DNA of 64,000 nt from Paraclostridium bifermentans (GTDB taxonomy: Bacteria; Bacillota; Clostridia; Peptostreptococcales; Peptostreptococcaceae): contig NZ_CP079737.1 of assembly GCF_019916025.1 (NCBI RefSeq), positions 558,001 to 622,000 of the forward strand, given 5' to 3'. The translations under genes and the position numbers were made by a program. Below, one piece after another: positions 32,185 through 39,515 of the stretch; position 1 is the stretch's first letter, and each line of letters opens with the position of its first letter. The notes beneath the pieces are model-generated. The model ran no database searches, was not told the origin of the DNA, and saw nothing but the letters and a program-made list of their open reading frames with translations.

Positions 32185-33087
32185 TTGTTCAAAAAAGAAG
32201 AACAAAGATATGATGTTATATCTTACACAAGTGAGGAAAATGCAACTTTAAAAGAAATGTTATTAGATAAGTTGAATTTCTCAGTAAGATCTTTATCAAA
32301 AATGAAAAGAAACCAAAGTGTTTTAGTAAATGGTACGTTTAAAAAGCCAAGTACTACTATAGAAAAAGGTGACCTAATAGAGGTTAAAATAGAAGAAGAT
32401 ATGGCAAATTTTATGCCTCAAGATTTAAATTTGGAAGTGATTTATGATGATTTTGACTTAATAATGGTAAATAAGCCTCCATTTATAGTTGTACATCCAA
32501 CAAAGAGTCACAATATAAATACAATTGCAAATGGAATTACAGATTATATAATTAAGAGAAATGAAAAAGTTAAAATAAGATTTGTAAACAGATTAGATAT
32601 GAATACATCAGGATTAGTAATAGTAGCTAAAAATGCATATGCTCATTATACTCTATCTAAAGATATGAGTGATGATAAGGTAATAAAAAAATATATAACT
32701 ATTGTAAAGGGAATTGTAAAAGATGATTTTGGGACTATAAATGAGCCTATATACAGACCTGGTGAAGATAGTATAAAAAGAGTAATTGATGATAGAGGGC
32801 AAGAATCAGTTACTCATTATAAAGTTTTAGAAAGATTAAATGATGCCACTGTACTAGAAATTAAACTAGAAACAGGTAGAACTCATCAAATAAGAGTTCA
32901 TATGAGCCATATTGGTCATGGTATAATTGGAGATGAGCTATATGGATATGTAGATGAAGAATTAATAAATAGACAAGCTTTACACGCTTATAGTCTAGAG
33001 TTTAATCAGCCAAGAACAAAAGAAAGTTTAAAATTTAAAGCGGAAATTCCACAAGATATGAAAGAGTTAATAGAAAAATTAAGATAG
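32185..33087 (+). CDS. RluA-family 23S rRNA pseudouridine synthase
   Basis: A protein of about 300 residues. An N-terminal S4-like RNA-binding region (about 20-75) is followed by the RluA catalytic domain with VNKPPFIVVHP, the active-site aspartate in RFVNRLDMNTSGLVIVAK, and GRTHQIRVHMSHIGHGIIGD. It isomerises uridines in RNA; the target is not predictable. TTG 32167 has no ribosome binding site; TTG 32185 after GTAGGTGT is preferred. The next gene starts 10 bases after its end. Confidence 0.9.
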   Translation: MFKKEEQRYDVISYTSEENATLKEMLLDKLNFSVRSLSKMKRNQSVLVNGTFKKPSTTIEKGDLIEVKIEEDMANFMPQDLNLEVIYDDFDLIMVNKPPFIVVHPTKSHNINTIANGITDYIIKRNEKVKIRFVNRLDMNTSGLVIVAKNAYAHYTLSKDMSDDKVIKKYITIVKGIVKDDFGTINEPIYRPGEDSIKRVIDDRGQESVTHYKVLERLNDATVLEIKLETGRTHQIRVHMSHIGHGIIGDELYGYVDEELINRQALHAYSLEFNQPRTKESLKFKAEIPQDMKELIEKLR

Positions 33088-33097
33088 AGGTGAAATT

Positions 33098-34102
33098 ATG
33101 ATAATACATAAGTTTATAGTACATGTACTAGATAAAAATAGTGAAGTTCCTATATTAAATGATTTTGAGGGTAAAATTAGTCAAGAAGTTGATAAATTTT
33201 TCCAAAAAATAATCAAAAGAGTTAGTAAAGATGATGATTTAAGAAAAGGTATATTTAAAGATTACGAAAACAATATAGTTAAAAATTGTTGTGAGCAAAT
33301 AATCTATGATGAAAATACATTTTTAGAAAATTCAAAAGAGATAGCTGCATATTTATTTGATACAATGAAAATAAATGCAGAATTAGAGTCATGTGATTTA
33401 GCTATATGCTTATATACTGTGAAAGATGAAAAGTATGTAGGTATATTAAAATTAGATTACAAAAGATTATATACTCATTCTATAGAGTTTGTAGATGATA
33501 AATTCAATATACAAATGGTTCCAAATGAAATAGGAATACCAGAGACACAAAGACAAAAGCAATGTGCAATAGTAGGCTTAACTGGAATGAATGATGAATA
33601 TCACTTAAGACTTTTAGATAAGGATGCAGAAAAGGAAGAGTTAGAATCTAAATTTATAAGTGATTTTTTAAATGCTGAGAAAATTGTTGATGATAAACAC
33701 AAAACTAAGGTATTTAAAAATAGTGCAGAAACATGGATAACTAATGCACTAGCTAATGATATAAAACAAGCAGAAGACGTAAGAAGTGTATTAAACTATA
33801 CTTTAAAAGAAAAAGAAGAAATAGATTTAAATGACTTTGTAGAAAAAACAATTGATAATACAGACTTAAAAGAAAGTTTCAAAGAGCATATGGAAGATAA
33901 AGGTTTAGAAAAATCTTTTAGTATTGATAAGCAGTGGGTAGAAAAAAAATTAAAGAAAAGAAGTATAAAGACTGATACTGGATTTGATGTAAGAGGAGAA
34001 CTAAGTAATTTTGAAGATCCGATGAAGTATAGTGTAAAACAAAATCCAGATGGAAGTATTGATATAACTATAAAAAATGTTAAGTTTTATGAGGAAAAAT
34101 AA
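33098..34102 (+). CDS. Nucleoid-associated protein (NdpA/YejK-like)
   Basis: A 334-residue protein resembling the 37-kDa nucleoid-associated family: MIIHKFIVHVLDKNSEVPIL at the N-terminus, a central beta-rich core with YVGILKLDYKRLYTHSIEF, and a charged C-terminal half. No catalytic motif. The family binds double-stranded DNA in E. coli; its role in Firmicutes is little known. Ribosome binding site AGAGGTGAAATT; cotranscribed with the pseudouridine synthase and ended by a bidirectional terminator. Confidence 0.78.
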   Translation: MIIHKFIVHVLDKNSEVPILNDFEGKISQEVDKFFQKIIKRVSKDDDLRKGIFKDYENNIVKNCCEQIIYDENTFLENSKEIAAYLFDTMKINAELESCDLAICLYTVKDEKYVGILKLDYKRLYTHSIEFVDDKFNIQMVPNEIGIPETQRQKQCAIVGLTGMNDEYHLRLLDKDAEKEELESKFISDFLNAEKIVDDKHKTKVFKNSAETWITNALANDIKQAEDVRSVLNYTLKEKEEIDLNDFVEKTIDNTDLKESFKEHMEDKGLEKSFSIDKQWVEKKLKKRSIKTDTGFDVRGELSNFEDPMKYSVKQNPDGSIDITIKNVKFYEEK

Positions 34103-34104
34103 AT

Positions 34105-34139
34105 AAAAAAACCGAGTTTAAAAACTCGGCTTTTTTTTA
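34105..34139. terminator. Bidirectional terminator between the NdpA-like gene and acpP
   Basis: CCGAGTTT pairs with AAACTCGG, flanked by seven A and eight T. The convergent acpP gene ends inside it. Confidence 0.92.
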
Positions 34140-34364
34140 TTTATGCTCTTCTATAAAAGAGCAAATATCACCTATACAAGTAAATTTTTCAGCAGCTTCA
34201 TCAGGAATTTCTATTCCAAATTCATCTTCTAAAGCCATTATAACTTCAACAGCATCTAAAGAATCAGCCTCCAAATCTTCAGTTAAAGATGTATTTAAAG
34301 TGATACTATCTAGATTATCAATACCTAGTTGATCAGCGATTATTTCCCTAACTCTTTCAAACAT
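34137..34364 (-). CDS. acpP: Acyl carrier protein
   Basis: A 75-residue acidic protein carrying the phosphopantetheine attachment serine in [15 protein letters not shown]. It shuttles acyl chains during fatty-acid synthesis. The start is the ATG at 34364 behind TTAGGAGGTTT on the minus strand; longer in-frame starts lie upstream of that site and are not used. Unusually it stands alone, away from fab genes. Confidence 0.94.
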   Translation of the reverse strand: MFERVREIIADQLGIDNLDSITLNTSLTEDLEADSLDAVEVIMALEDEFGIEIPDEAAEKFTCIGDICSFIEEHK

Positions 34365-34510
34365 AATAAACCTCCTAATAAATAAATTCATAATTTAATT
34401 GTAGTTTAATATAATAAGTGAAATTTTTCAATATTAAATTATATAAATTTTAGAATAATATAGTAAAACAAGCATATATATTTTATAAAGAAAACATAGG
34501 AGGAATGATT

Positions 34511-34942
34511 ATGAAATATATAGGTTTATTAGCATCATCTGTATGCGTTGTAGTTGTGTTACTAATAAACTCATATTACAGTATCATAAACTTAGATATC
34601 CAAAAGATAAGTTCGTATGTAGTAGAAAGTAATATGATTCTAGAAGACATTATAACTAAAGAAGAGAATGTTTCAAAAGATAATAAAGAGTACATAGATA
34701 GACTTCAAAATTTAAAAAAATGTATAGAGGACACAAAGACATCTTTTTTTACAAGTAAATATAAAGATTATAGAATTAAATCAGTAGAAAGCATGATTGA
34801 AAGTATATCTAATGATAAGAAGAATAATGAACATTTAAATATGGTGAAAAAATATAATGAGCTATCAGAAAAAGAGCTGGATAGTATATTAGAGAAAAAT
34901 TTTTTCGAAGTAACATACTTATATACCCTAGCATATGAATAA
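34511..34942 (+). CDS. Hypothetical protein with one N-terminal membrane helix
   Basis: A 143-residue protein, not recognised. Residues 3-24 form one hydrophobic helix, and the rest is a charged, helical, probably coiled-coil domain (residues 30-135) rich in Lys, Glu, Ser and Asn. ATG 34511 follows ATAGGAGGA; ATG 34505 is too close to that site. It sits just upstream of the first small Trp/Cys-rich protein, separated by a short hairpin, and could be cotranscribed with it. A spore-related role is only a guess from context. Confidence 0.72.
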   Translation: MKYIGLLASSVCVVVVLLINSYYSIINLDIQKISSYVVESNMILEDIITKEENVSKDNKEYIDRLQNLKKCIEDTKTSFFTSKYKDYRIKSVESMIESISNDKKNNEHLNMVKKYNELSEKELDSILEKNFFEVTYLYTLAYE

Positions 34943-34988
34943 TTAAGAGAAACTATAGGTTTCTCAACATTGAAAAGGGGGTAACCAT

Positions 34989-35195
34989 ATGTCAAAACTA
35001 GATAACCTTTTAAGAAGTTTTGGATGTGGATGCAATTCATCCTTTGGAGGTTCGAGTTTATTAATAATAGCTGTTGTTGTATTCTTATTATTATGTACTG
35101 ACCTACTTGACAACTTTTTCTGCGATGATAATTCATGGATATGGATAATACTTGTAATCCTTTTATTATTCAATTTTGATGATGGATGTTGCTAA
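34989..35195 (+). CDS. Small Cys/Trp-rich double-helix membrane protein, divergent member
   Basis: A 68-residue protein: Cys/Gly/Ser-rich head (SFGCGCNSSFGGSS), hydrophobic stretch SLLIIAVVVFLLLC, short acidic loop with FCDDNSWIW, a second hydrophobic stretch IILVILLLF, and an acidic Cys tail DDGCC. The layout matches the four related proteins downstream, but sequence identity is low, and the loop has SWIW where they have AWIP. The ribosome binding site is AAAGGGGGT. It is followed by its own terminator. Function unknown. Confidence 0.78.
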   Translation: MSKLDNLLRSFGCGCNSSFGGSSLLIIAVVVFLLLCTDLLDNFFCDDNSWIWIILVILLLFNFDDGCC

Positions 35196-35223
35196 AAAAA
35201 GCTCCGATAGGAGCTTTTTTTAT
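35194..35223 (+). terminator. Terminator after the first small Cys-rich gene
   Basis: AAAAAAAGCTCC pairs with GGAGCTTTTTT around GATA, directly after the stop. Confidence 0.92.
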
Positions 35224-35271
35224 ATTTAGTAATAAAAAAATAAATTTATATAAAAATAAAATTGTATAGTA

Positions 35272-35298
35272 ACCGTTTTTTTCAATTCCCATAGTATA
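35272..35298 (+). promoter_or_regulatory. Sigma-K-like promoter upstream of a small membrane protein gene
   Basis: AC at 35272-35273, 16 bases, then CATAGTATA at 35290-35298. This fits the AC-N16/17-CATAnnnTA pattern of late mother-cell promoters, about 100 bases before the coding start at 35401. The motif is short and AT-rich, so chance is possible. Confidence 0.45.
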
Positions 35299-35400
35299 AA
35301 TTAAGTGCATAATACATTTGAGATAAGACTTCTGAAATTTTAATATGGGTTAGCTAATAAGGGAATAAAATTTTAGCAATCCAAAAAACAGGGGGTATAT

Positions 35401-35610
35401 ATGGGCAGTTTAAGTAGAATATTTGGATCAGGTGGATTCTTTAGTGGAGGAGCATGGTGGATAATAGTATTATTCTTCCTATTCTTAGCTTTTCAAGAGT
35501 GCTTTGCAGAGATATGCATAACTGACTGGATTCCATTTTTAATATTACTTCTTATTGTTTGTTCATGTGGAATGGATGGATGCGGAGAGGACTTCGACTG
35601 TGGTTGTTAA
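35401..35610 (+). CDS. Small Trp/Cys-rich membrane protein, paralogue 1
   Basis: A 69-residue protein: glycine-rich head (IFGSGGFFSGG), conserved AWWIIVLFFLFLAF helix, the loop QECFAEICITDWIPF, a second helix LILLLIVC and a Cys/Asp tail CSCGMDGCGEDFDCGC. It shares the AWWIIVLFFLFLAF and WIPFLI blocks with the genes at 35778, 36005 and 36326. The ATG follows AGGGGGTATAT. It is flanked by its own promoter-like motif and terminator. Probably a spore-envelope or membrane microprotein; function unknown. Confidence 0.82.
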   Translation: MGSLSRIFGSGGFFSGGAWWIIVLFFLFLAFQECFAEICITDWIPFLILLLIVCSCGMDGCGEDFDCGC

Positions 35611-35621
35611 TTAAAAGGGGG

Positions 35622-35652
35622 AAGGCTACCTAATATTAGGTAGCCTTTTTAG
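35622..35652 (+). terminator. Terminator after paralogue 1
   Basis: AAGGCTACCTA pairs perfectly with TAGGTAGCCTT around ATAT, then a T-run. Confidence 0.92.
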
Positions 35653-35719
35653 TATTTAAAGTGATTAAAAAAATACTATTAAAAAATTATAAAATTATTA
35701 TCAAAAAGTAAAGGCTATG

Positions 35720-35728
35720 CATAGTATA
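35720..35728 (+). promoter_or_regulatory. Sigma-K/E-like -10 element
   Basis: CATAGTATA, identical to the element upstream of the previous paralogue, 50 bases before the start at 35778. No AC is found at the expected -35 position. Confidence 0.35.
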
Positions 35729-35777
35729 TGTTAAGAGCGAAAGCTCAAATAATTAATCATCAACAGGAGGTAACACA

Positions 35778-35951
35778 ATGTTAGATAGACTATTTGGTGA
35801 AGATGGATGTTTTGGAGGAGCATGGTGGATAATCGTACTATTCTTCTTATTCTTAGCATTTGGTGACTGCTGGGAAGAACTAGATATATGTGCATGGATA
35901 CCATTCTTAATAGTTTTATTAATATTATGTAGTTGTGGTGGATGCTTCTAG
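35778..35951 (+). CDS. Small Trp/Cys-rich membrane protein, paralogue 2
   Basis: A 57-residue protein starting MLDRLFGEDGCFGGAWWIIV, then LFFLFLAFGDCWEELDICAW, IPFLIVLLILCSCGGCF. Two hydrophobic helices are separated by an acidic loop with conserved Trp and Cys, and the tail is CSCGGCF. The ATG has a perfect ribosome binding site (CAGGAGGTAACACA). It is nearly identical to paralogue 3, and the two are 53 bases apart with no terminator between, so they are probably one transcript. Too short for many gene finders. Confidence 0.85.
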   Translation: MLDRLFGEDGCFGGAWWIIVLFFLFLAFGDCWEELDICAWIPFLIVLLILCSCGGCF

Positions 35952-36004
35952 TTCACTATAAAAAATTAAGACAATACTAGAAATAGACAACAGGAGGTAA
36001 CAAA

Positions 36005-36175
36005 ATGTTAGATAGATTATTTGGTGGAGAAGACTTTGGATGTGGATGGATAATCATAGTATTATTCTTCTTATTCTTAGCATTTGGAGATTGTTGGGCA
36101 GAACTAGATATATGTGCATGGATACCATTCTTAATAGTACTTTTAATCTTATGTAGCTGTGGAGAATGCTTCTAA
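36005..36175 (+). CDS. Small Trp/Cys-rich membrane protein, paralogue 3
   Basis: A 56-residue protein starting MLDRLFGGEDFGCGWIIIVL and ending LLILCSCGECF. From FFLFLAFGDCW to CSCG it matches paralogue 2 except for a few residues. The leader CAACAGGAGGTAACAAA is also duplicated, showing that this is a recent tandem gene duplication including the ribosome binding site. The product should be a small hairpin-like membrane protein with thiols at both ends of the second helix. Confidence 0.85.
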   Translation: MLDRLFGGEDFGCGWIIIVLFFLFLAFGDCWAELDICAWIPFLIVLLILCSCGECF

Positions 36176-36230
36176 CAATCGATTTAAATAACCAGTATAT
36201 AAATTATATATAGATAAAAAAATAAAAGTA

Positions 36231-36258
36231 ACCAATATACAGATAAATTCATATTATA
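36231..36258 (+). promoter_or_regulatory. Sigma-K-like promoter upstream of paralogue 4
   Basis: AC at 36231-36232, 17 bases, then CATATTATA at 36250-36258, 68 bases before the start at 36326. The spacing and the -10 fit the AC-N16/17-CATAnnnTA consensus. Confidence 0.45.
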
Positions 36259-36325
36259 TAAAATAGCTAGCTAATAAAAATTAACTAGCATTATAACTAA
36301 ATGAGTTCAATTAGGAGGTAACTTT

Positions 36326-36529
36326 ATGTTAGACAGATTTTTTGGTAACGATGGATGTTTCGGCGGAGGAGCATGGTGGATAATAGTATTATTCTTCCTA
36401 TTCTTAGCATTTGGAGAAACTTGGGCAGAAATAGACGTATGTGCATGGATACCATTCTTAATATTATTATTAATAGCTTGTTCATGTGGAGGATTCTTTG
36501 ATGGCGACGATGGATGTGGATGCTGCTAA
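36326..36529 (+). CDS. Small Trp/Cys-rich membrane protein, paralogue 4
   Basis: A 67-residue protein with the shared blocks MLDRFFG, GGAWWIIVLFFLFLAFGE, WAEIDVCAWIPFLILLLI and CSCG, and a longer tail FFDGDDGCGCC similar to the tail of paralogue 1. Ribosome binding site AGGAGGTAACTTT. It is the last member of the array before a strong terminator and ccpA. Function unknown; synteny with genes next to ccpA in C. difficile, some reported from spores as far as I recall, suggests a spore role. Confidence 0.85.
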   Translation: MLDRFFGNDGCFGGGAWWIIVLFFLFLAFGETWAEIDVCAWIPFLILLLIACSCGGFFDGDDGCGCC

Positions 36530-36548
36530 TCACTGAATAACTAAATAC

Positions 36549-36588
36549 AAAAATAACACGCCAGTAATTAACTGGCGTGTTATTTTTT
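36549..36588 (+). terminator. Terminator after paralogue 4
   Basis: A 17-bp perfect stem (AAAAATAACACGCCAGT and complement) around TAATT, then a T-run. Confidence 0.95.
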
Positions 36589-36698
36589 GTCGAAATATAT
36601 TTAAATTGTTTAAAAGTTATGATAAAATTAATTTTTACAAAGACTTAAGAATAGATTTCATAAAATATAGTAAAAATTAAGATAAGGAGGAATGCTAA

Positions 36699-37712
36699 AT
36701 GAAAACCAATATAACAATAAAAGATGTAGCTAAAAAAGCGGGCGTTTCTATATCTACAGTATCTAGAGTAATAAATGATTCGAAACCAGTTACGGATGAA
36801 GTTAAACAAAAAGTATTAGACGTAATAAAAGAGACTGGTTATGTTCCAAATCCGTTGGCTAGAAGTTTAGTGACAAAGAAAAGTCAACTAATAGGAGTTA
36901 TCGTACCAGAGGTATCAGATTCTTTTGTAAGTGAACTGGTAAACGGTATAGAGGAAGTTGCTAAAATGTATGATTATGATATATTATTAGCAAATACATA
37001 CTCTGATAAAGAACAAGAATTAAAGAGTTTAAATTTATTAAGAGCTAAACAAGTAGAAGGTATCGTTATGATGTCTTGGAAAGTAGATGAAGAGCATTTA
37101 GAATATATACAAAATTGTAGAATGCCTGCTGTATATGTAAGTAAAACTGCTAGAAACTACGATGTATATTCAGTAAGTATAAGTAATACTGATGCAACAT
37201 ATGATATGACTAAATATCTTATAGATAAGGGTCATAAAAATATATCTTTCATAATGACAAGTGAAGACGATACTGTTTTAGAATCTGAAAGATATTTAGG
37301 ATTTGAAAAAGCTATGAATGACAATAACCTAGAAATAGATAAATCTCTAGTAAAAAATGCTGGAACGACATATACGTACGGATATGATAGCATGAAAGAA
37401 ATACTAGATGAAGGTAAAAAGCCGGACGCTGTATTTGTTACAGGGGACGAAGCCGCTATAGGAGCTCTTAACGCAATATGTGATGCAGGATATAAAGTAC
37501 CTGAAGACATATCTGTTGCAGGATTTAATGATGCAAAAATAGCAGCTATGTACAGACCTAAATTAACTACAGTACACCAACCATTATATGATATGGGTGC
37601 TGTTGCAATAAGAATGGTAATAAAAATGATTGATAAGGAACCTTTAGAAAATAAAAAGGTTGAACTGCCATACAGAATAGTTGAAAGAGAAAGCGTAATA
37701 GATAGAAACTAA
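36699..37712 (+). CDS. ccpA: LacI-family regulator, probable catabolite control protein A
   Basis: A 337-residue regulator. The LacI helix-turn-helix is TIKDVAKKAGVSISTVSRVI at residues 5-25, with hinge helix NPLARSL near 53. The core is periplasmic-binding-protein-like. It has features shared with CcpA, such as GVIVPEVSDSFVSELVNGIE early and QPLYDMGAVAIRMVIKM late, but no full alignment was possible. CcpA binds cre sites with HPr-Ser-P to control carbon use. Ribosome binding site AAGGAGGA; terminators on both sides make it monocistronic. As I recall, C. difficile ccpA lies close to cotL and cdeC, which would fit this neighbourhood. Confidence 0.78.
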   Translation: MKTNITIKDVAKKAGVSISTVSRVINDSKPVTDEVKQKVLDVIKETGYVPNPLARSLVTKKSQLIGVIVPEVSDSFVSELVNGIEEVAKMYDYDILLANTYSDKEQELKSLNLLRAKQVEGIVMMSWKVDEEHLEYIQNCRMPAVYVSKTARNYDVYSVSISNTDATYDMTKYLIDKGHKNISFIMTSEDDTVLESERYLGFEKAMNDNNLEIDKSLVKNAGTTYTYGYDSMKEILDEGKKPDAVFVTGDEAAIGALNAICDAGYKVPEDISVAGFNDAKIAAMYRPKLTTVHQPLYDMGAVAIRMVIKMIDKEPLENKKVELPYRIVERESVIDRN

Positions 37713-37713
37713 T

Positions 37714-37752
37714 AAAAAAGCATGTTATCTAAAAGATAATGTGCTTTTTTTG
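37714..37752 (+). terminator. Terminator after ccpA
   Basis: AAAAAAGCATGTTATCT pairs with AGATAATGTGCTTTTTT (one G-U) around AAA, directly after the stop. Confidence 0.92.
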
Positions 37753-37926
37753 TTTTAATTAATTATATATAATTTATATTAATTATTTATATACAAAAAA
37801 TAATATATAAATAATTAACAATATATAAATAAATGAAAGGACTTTCGAAAAATATGTAGAAGCTATTAAATTACAAGACTAAAACCGTATTTCATAATTT
37901 TATTATATATATAGGGGGATTTTTGT

Positions 37927-39492
37927 ATGAATAAAATAATTATAGACGGTAGAGACCTTACTATAGAAGATGTAGTAAATGTATCTCGAAATGGATATAA
38001 AGTTGAGTTAGGGGAAGAAGCGTTAAAAAAAGTTAAAGTAGCAAGAGATTTAGTTGATAAATTTGTAGATGAACAAAAGGTTGTATATGGAATAACTACA
38101 GGATTTGGAAAATTTTCAGATGTAACCATATCAAAAGAAGAAACTCATAACTTGCAAAGAAATCTAATTATAAGTCATGCCTGTGGAGTAGGAAAACCTT
38201 TTGAAGAAGATATAGTAAGAGCTATAATGCTTCTGAGAGTAAATAATTTATCAAAAGGATACTCTGGCGTAAGAATTGAAACTTTGAATACATTAGTAAA
38301 TATGCTTAATAATAATGTCTGTCCAGTAATTCCAGAAAAAGGATCACTAGGAGCATCTGGAGACTTAGCTCCTTTATCACACATGGTACTTACTATGATA
38401 GGTGAGGGAGAAGCATTTTATGAAGGTGAGAAAATTCCATCAGTAGAAGCTATGAAACTCGCTGGAGTAGATGTTTTACCAGAGTTATCATCAAAAGAAG
38501 GTTTAGCTCTTATAAATGGAACGCAAGTTATGACTGCGGTAGGAGCACTTACAACGTATGATGCAATGAATTTATTAAAGCTTTCGGATGTTGCATTGTC
38601 GTTAACTATGGAGTCTCTAAATGGAATTACATGTGCTATGGATGAAAGAGTACATTTGGTAAGAGCTCATAGAGGTCAAATCAACACTGCAAGAAATATA
38701 CTAGAAATACTAAATGGAAGTGAGATGACAACAAAACAAGGTGATTTAAGAGTTCAAGATGCATATTCGATTAGATGTTCACCTCAAATCCATGGAGCAA
38801 GTAAAGATGCAATTGAATACGTAAAAAATAAAATTAATATAGAAATCAATTCAGTAACAGACAACCCAATAATATTCCCAGAACAAGAAGATGTAATATC
38901 AGGTGGAAACTTCCATGGACAACCAATGGCTTTAAGTTTTGACTTTTTGGGGATAGCTTTATCAGAAATAGCTAACGTATCAGAAAGAAGACTTGAAAGA
39001 CTAGTAAACCCAGCTTTAAGTAATGGATTACCAGCATTTTTAACTAAAAATGGTGGAGTTAATTCAGGATTTATGATAGTGCAATATAGTGCAGCATCAT
39101 TAGTTTCAGAAAATAAAGTATTAGCACATCCAGCGAGTGTAGATTCAATACCATCATCAGCAAATCAAGAAGACCATGTTTCTATGGGAACAATAGCAGC
39201 GAGAAAAGCAAAAGAAATAATGGAAAATACAAGAAATGTATTAGCTATGGAGTTATTAGCAGCAGCTCAGGCTATAGATTTAAGAGGTAAGAAAAAATTA
39301 GGCGTTGGTACAGATGCAGCATATAACGTTATAAGAAATCATACTAAATTTATAGATGAAGATTTAGTTATGTATAAAGAAATAAATAAATGTGAAGATA
39401 TTATCAAAGAAAACTTAGTAGTAGAAGCTGTAGAAAAAGCTTTAAACAATGAACTTTTACTAAATGAAGAGGTTGCGTTAAGTGAAATATAA
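37927..39492 (+). CDS. hutH: Histidine ammonia-lyase
   Basis: A 521-residue enzyme that deaminates L-histidine to trans-urocanate and ammonia. The self-forming MIO cofactor tripeptide Ala-Ser-Gly lies in GSLGASGDLAPLSHM near residue 143. Other family blocks are YGITTGFGKFSD near 60, QDAYSIRCSPQIHGA near 280 and NFHGQPMALSFDF near 330. First gene of the hut cluster, with ribosome binding site TAGGGGGA. Length is typical (about 510). Confidence 0.96.
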   Translation: MNKIIIDGRDLTIEDVVNVSRNGYKVELGEEALKKVKVARDLVDKFVDEQKVVYGITTGFGKFSDVTISKEETHNLQRNLIISHACGVGKPFEEDIVRAIMLLRVNNLSKGYSGVRIETLNTLVNMLNNNVCPVIPEKGSLGASGDLAPLSHMVLTMIGEGEAFYEGEKIPSVEAMKLAGVDVLPELSSKEGLALINGTQVMTAVGALTTYDAMNLLKLSDVALSLTMESLNGITCAMDERVHLVRAHRGQINTARNILEILNGSEMTTKQGDLRVQDAYSIRCSPQIHGASKDAIEYVKNKINIEINSVTDNPIIFPEQEDVISGGNFHGQPMALSFDFLGIALSEIANVSERRLERLVNPALSNGLPAFLTKNGGVNSGFMIVQYSAASLVSENKVLAHPASVDSIPSSANQEDHVSMGTIAARKAKEIMENTRNVLAMELLAAAQAIDLRGKKKLGVGTDAAYNVIRNHTKFIDEDLVMYKEINKCEDIIKENLVVEAVEKALNNELLLNEEVALSEI

Positions 39493-39515
39493 AACTGTAT
39501 AAGGGAGTAGATATT

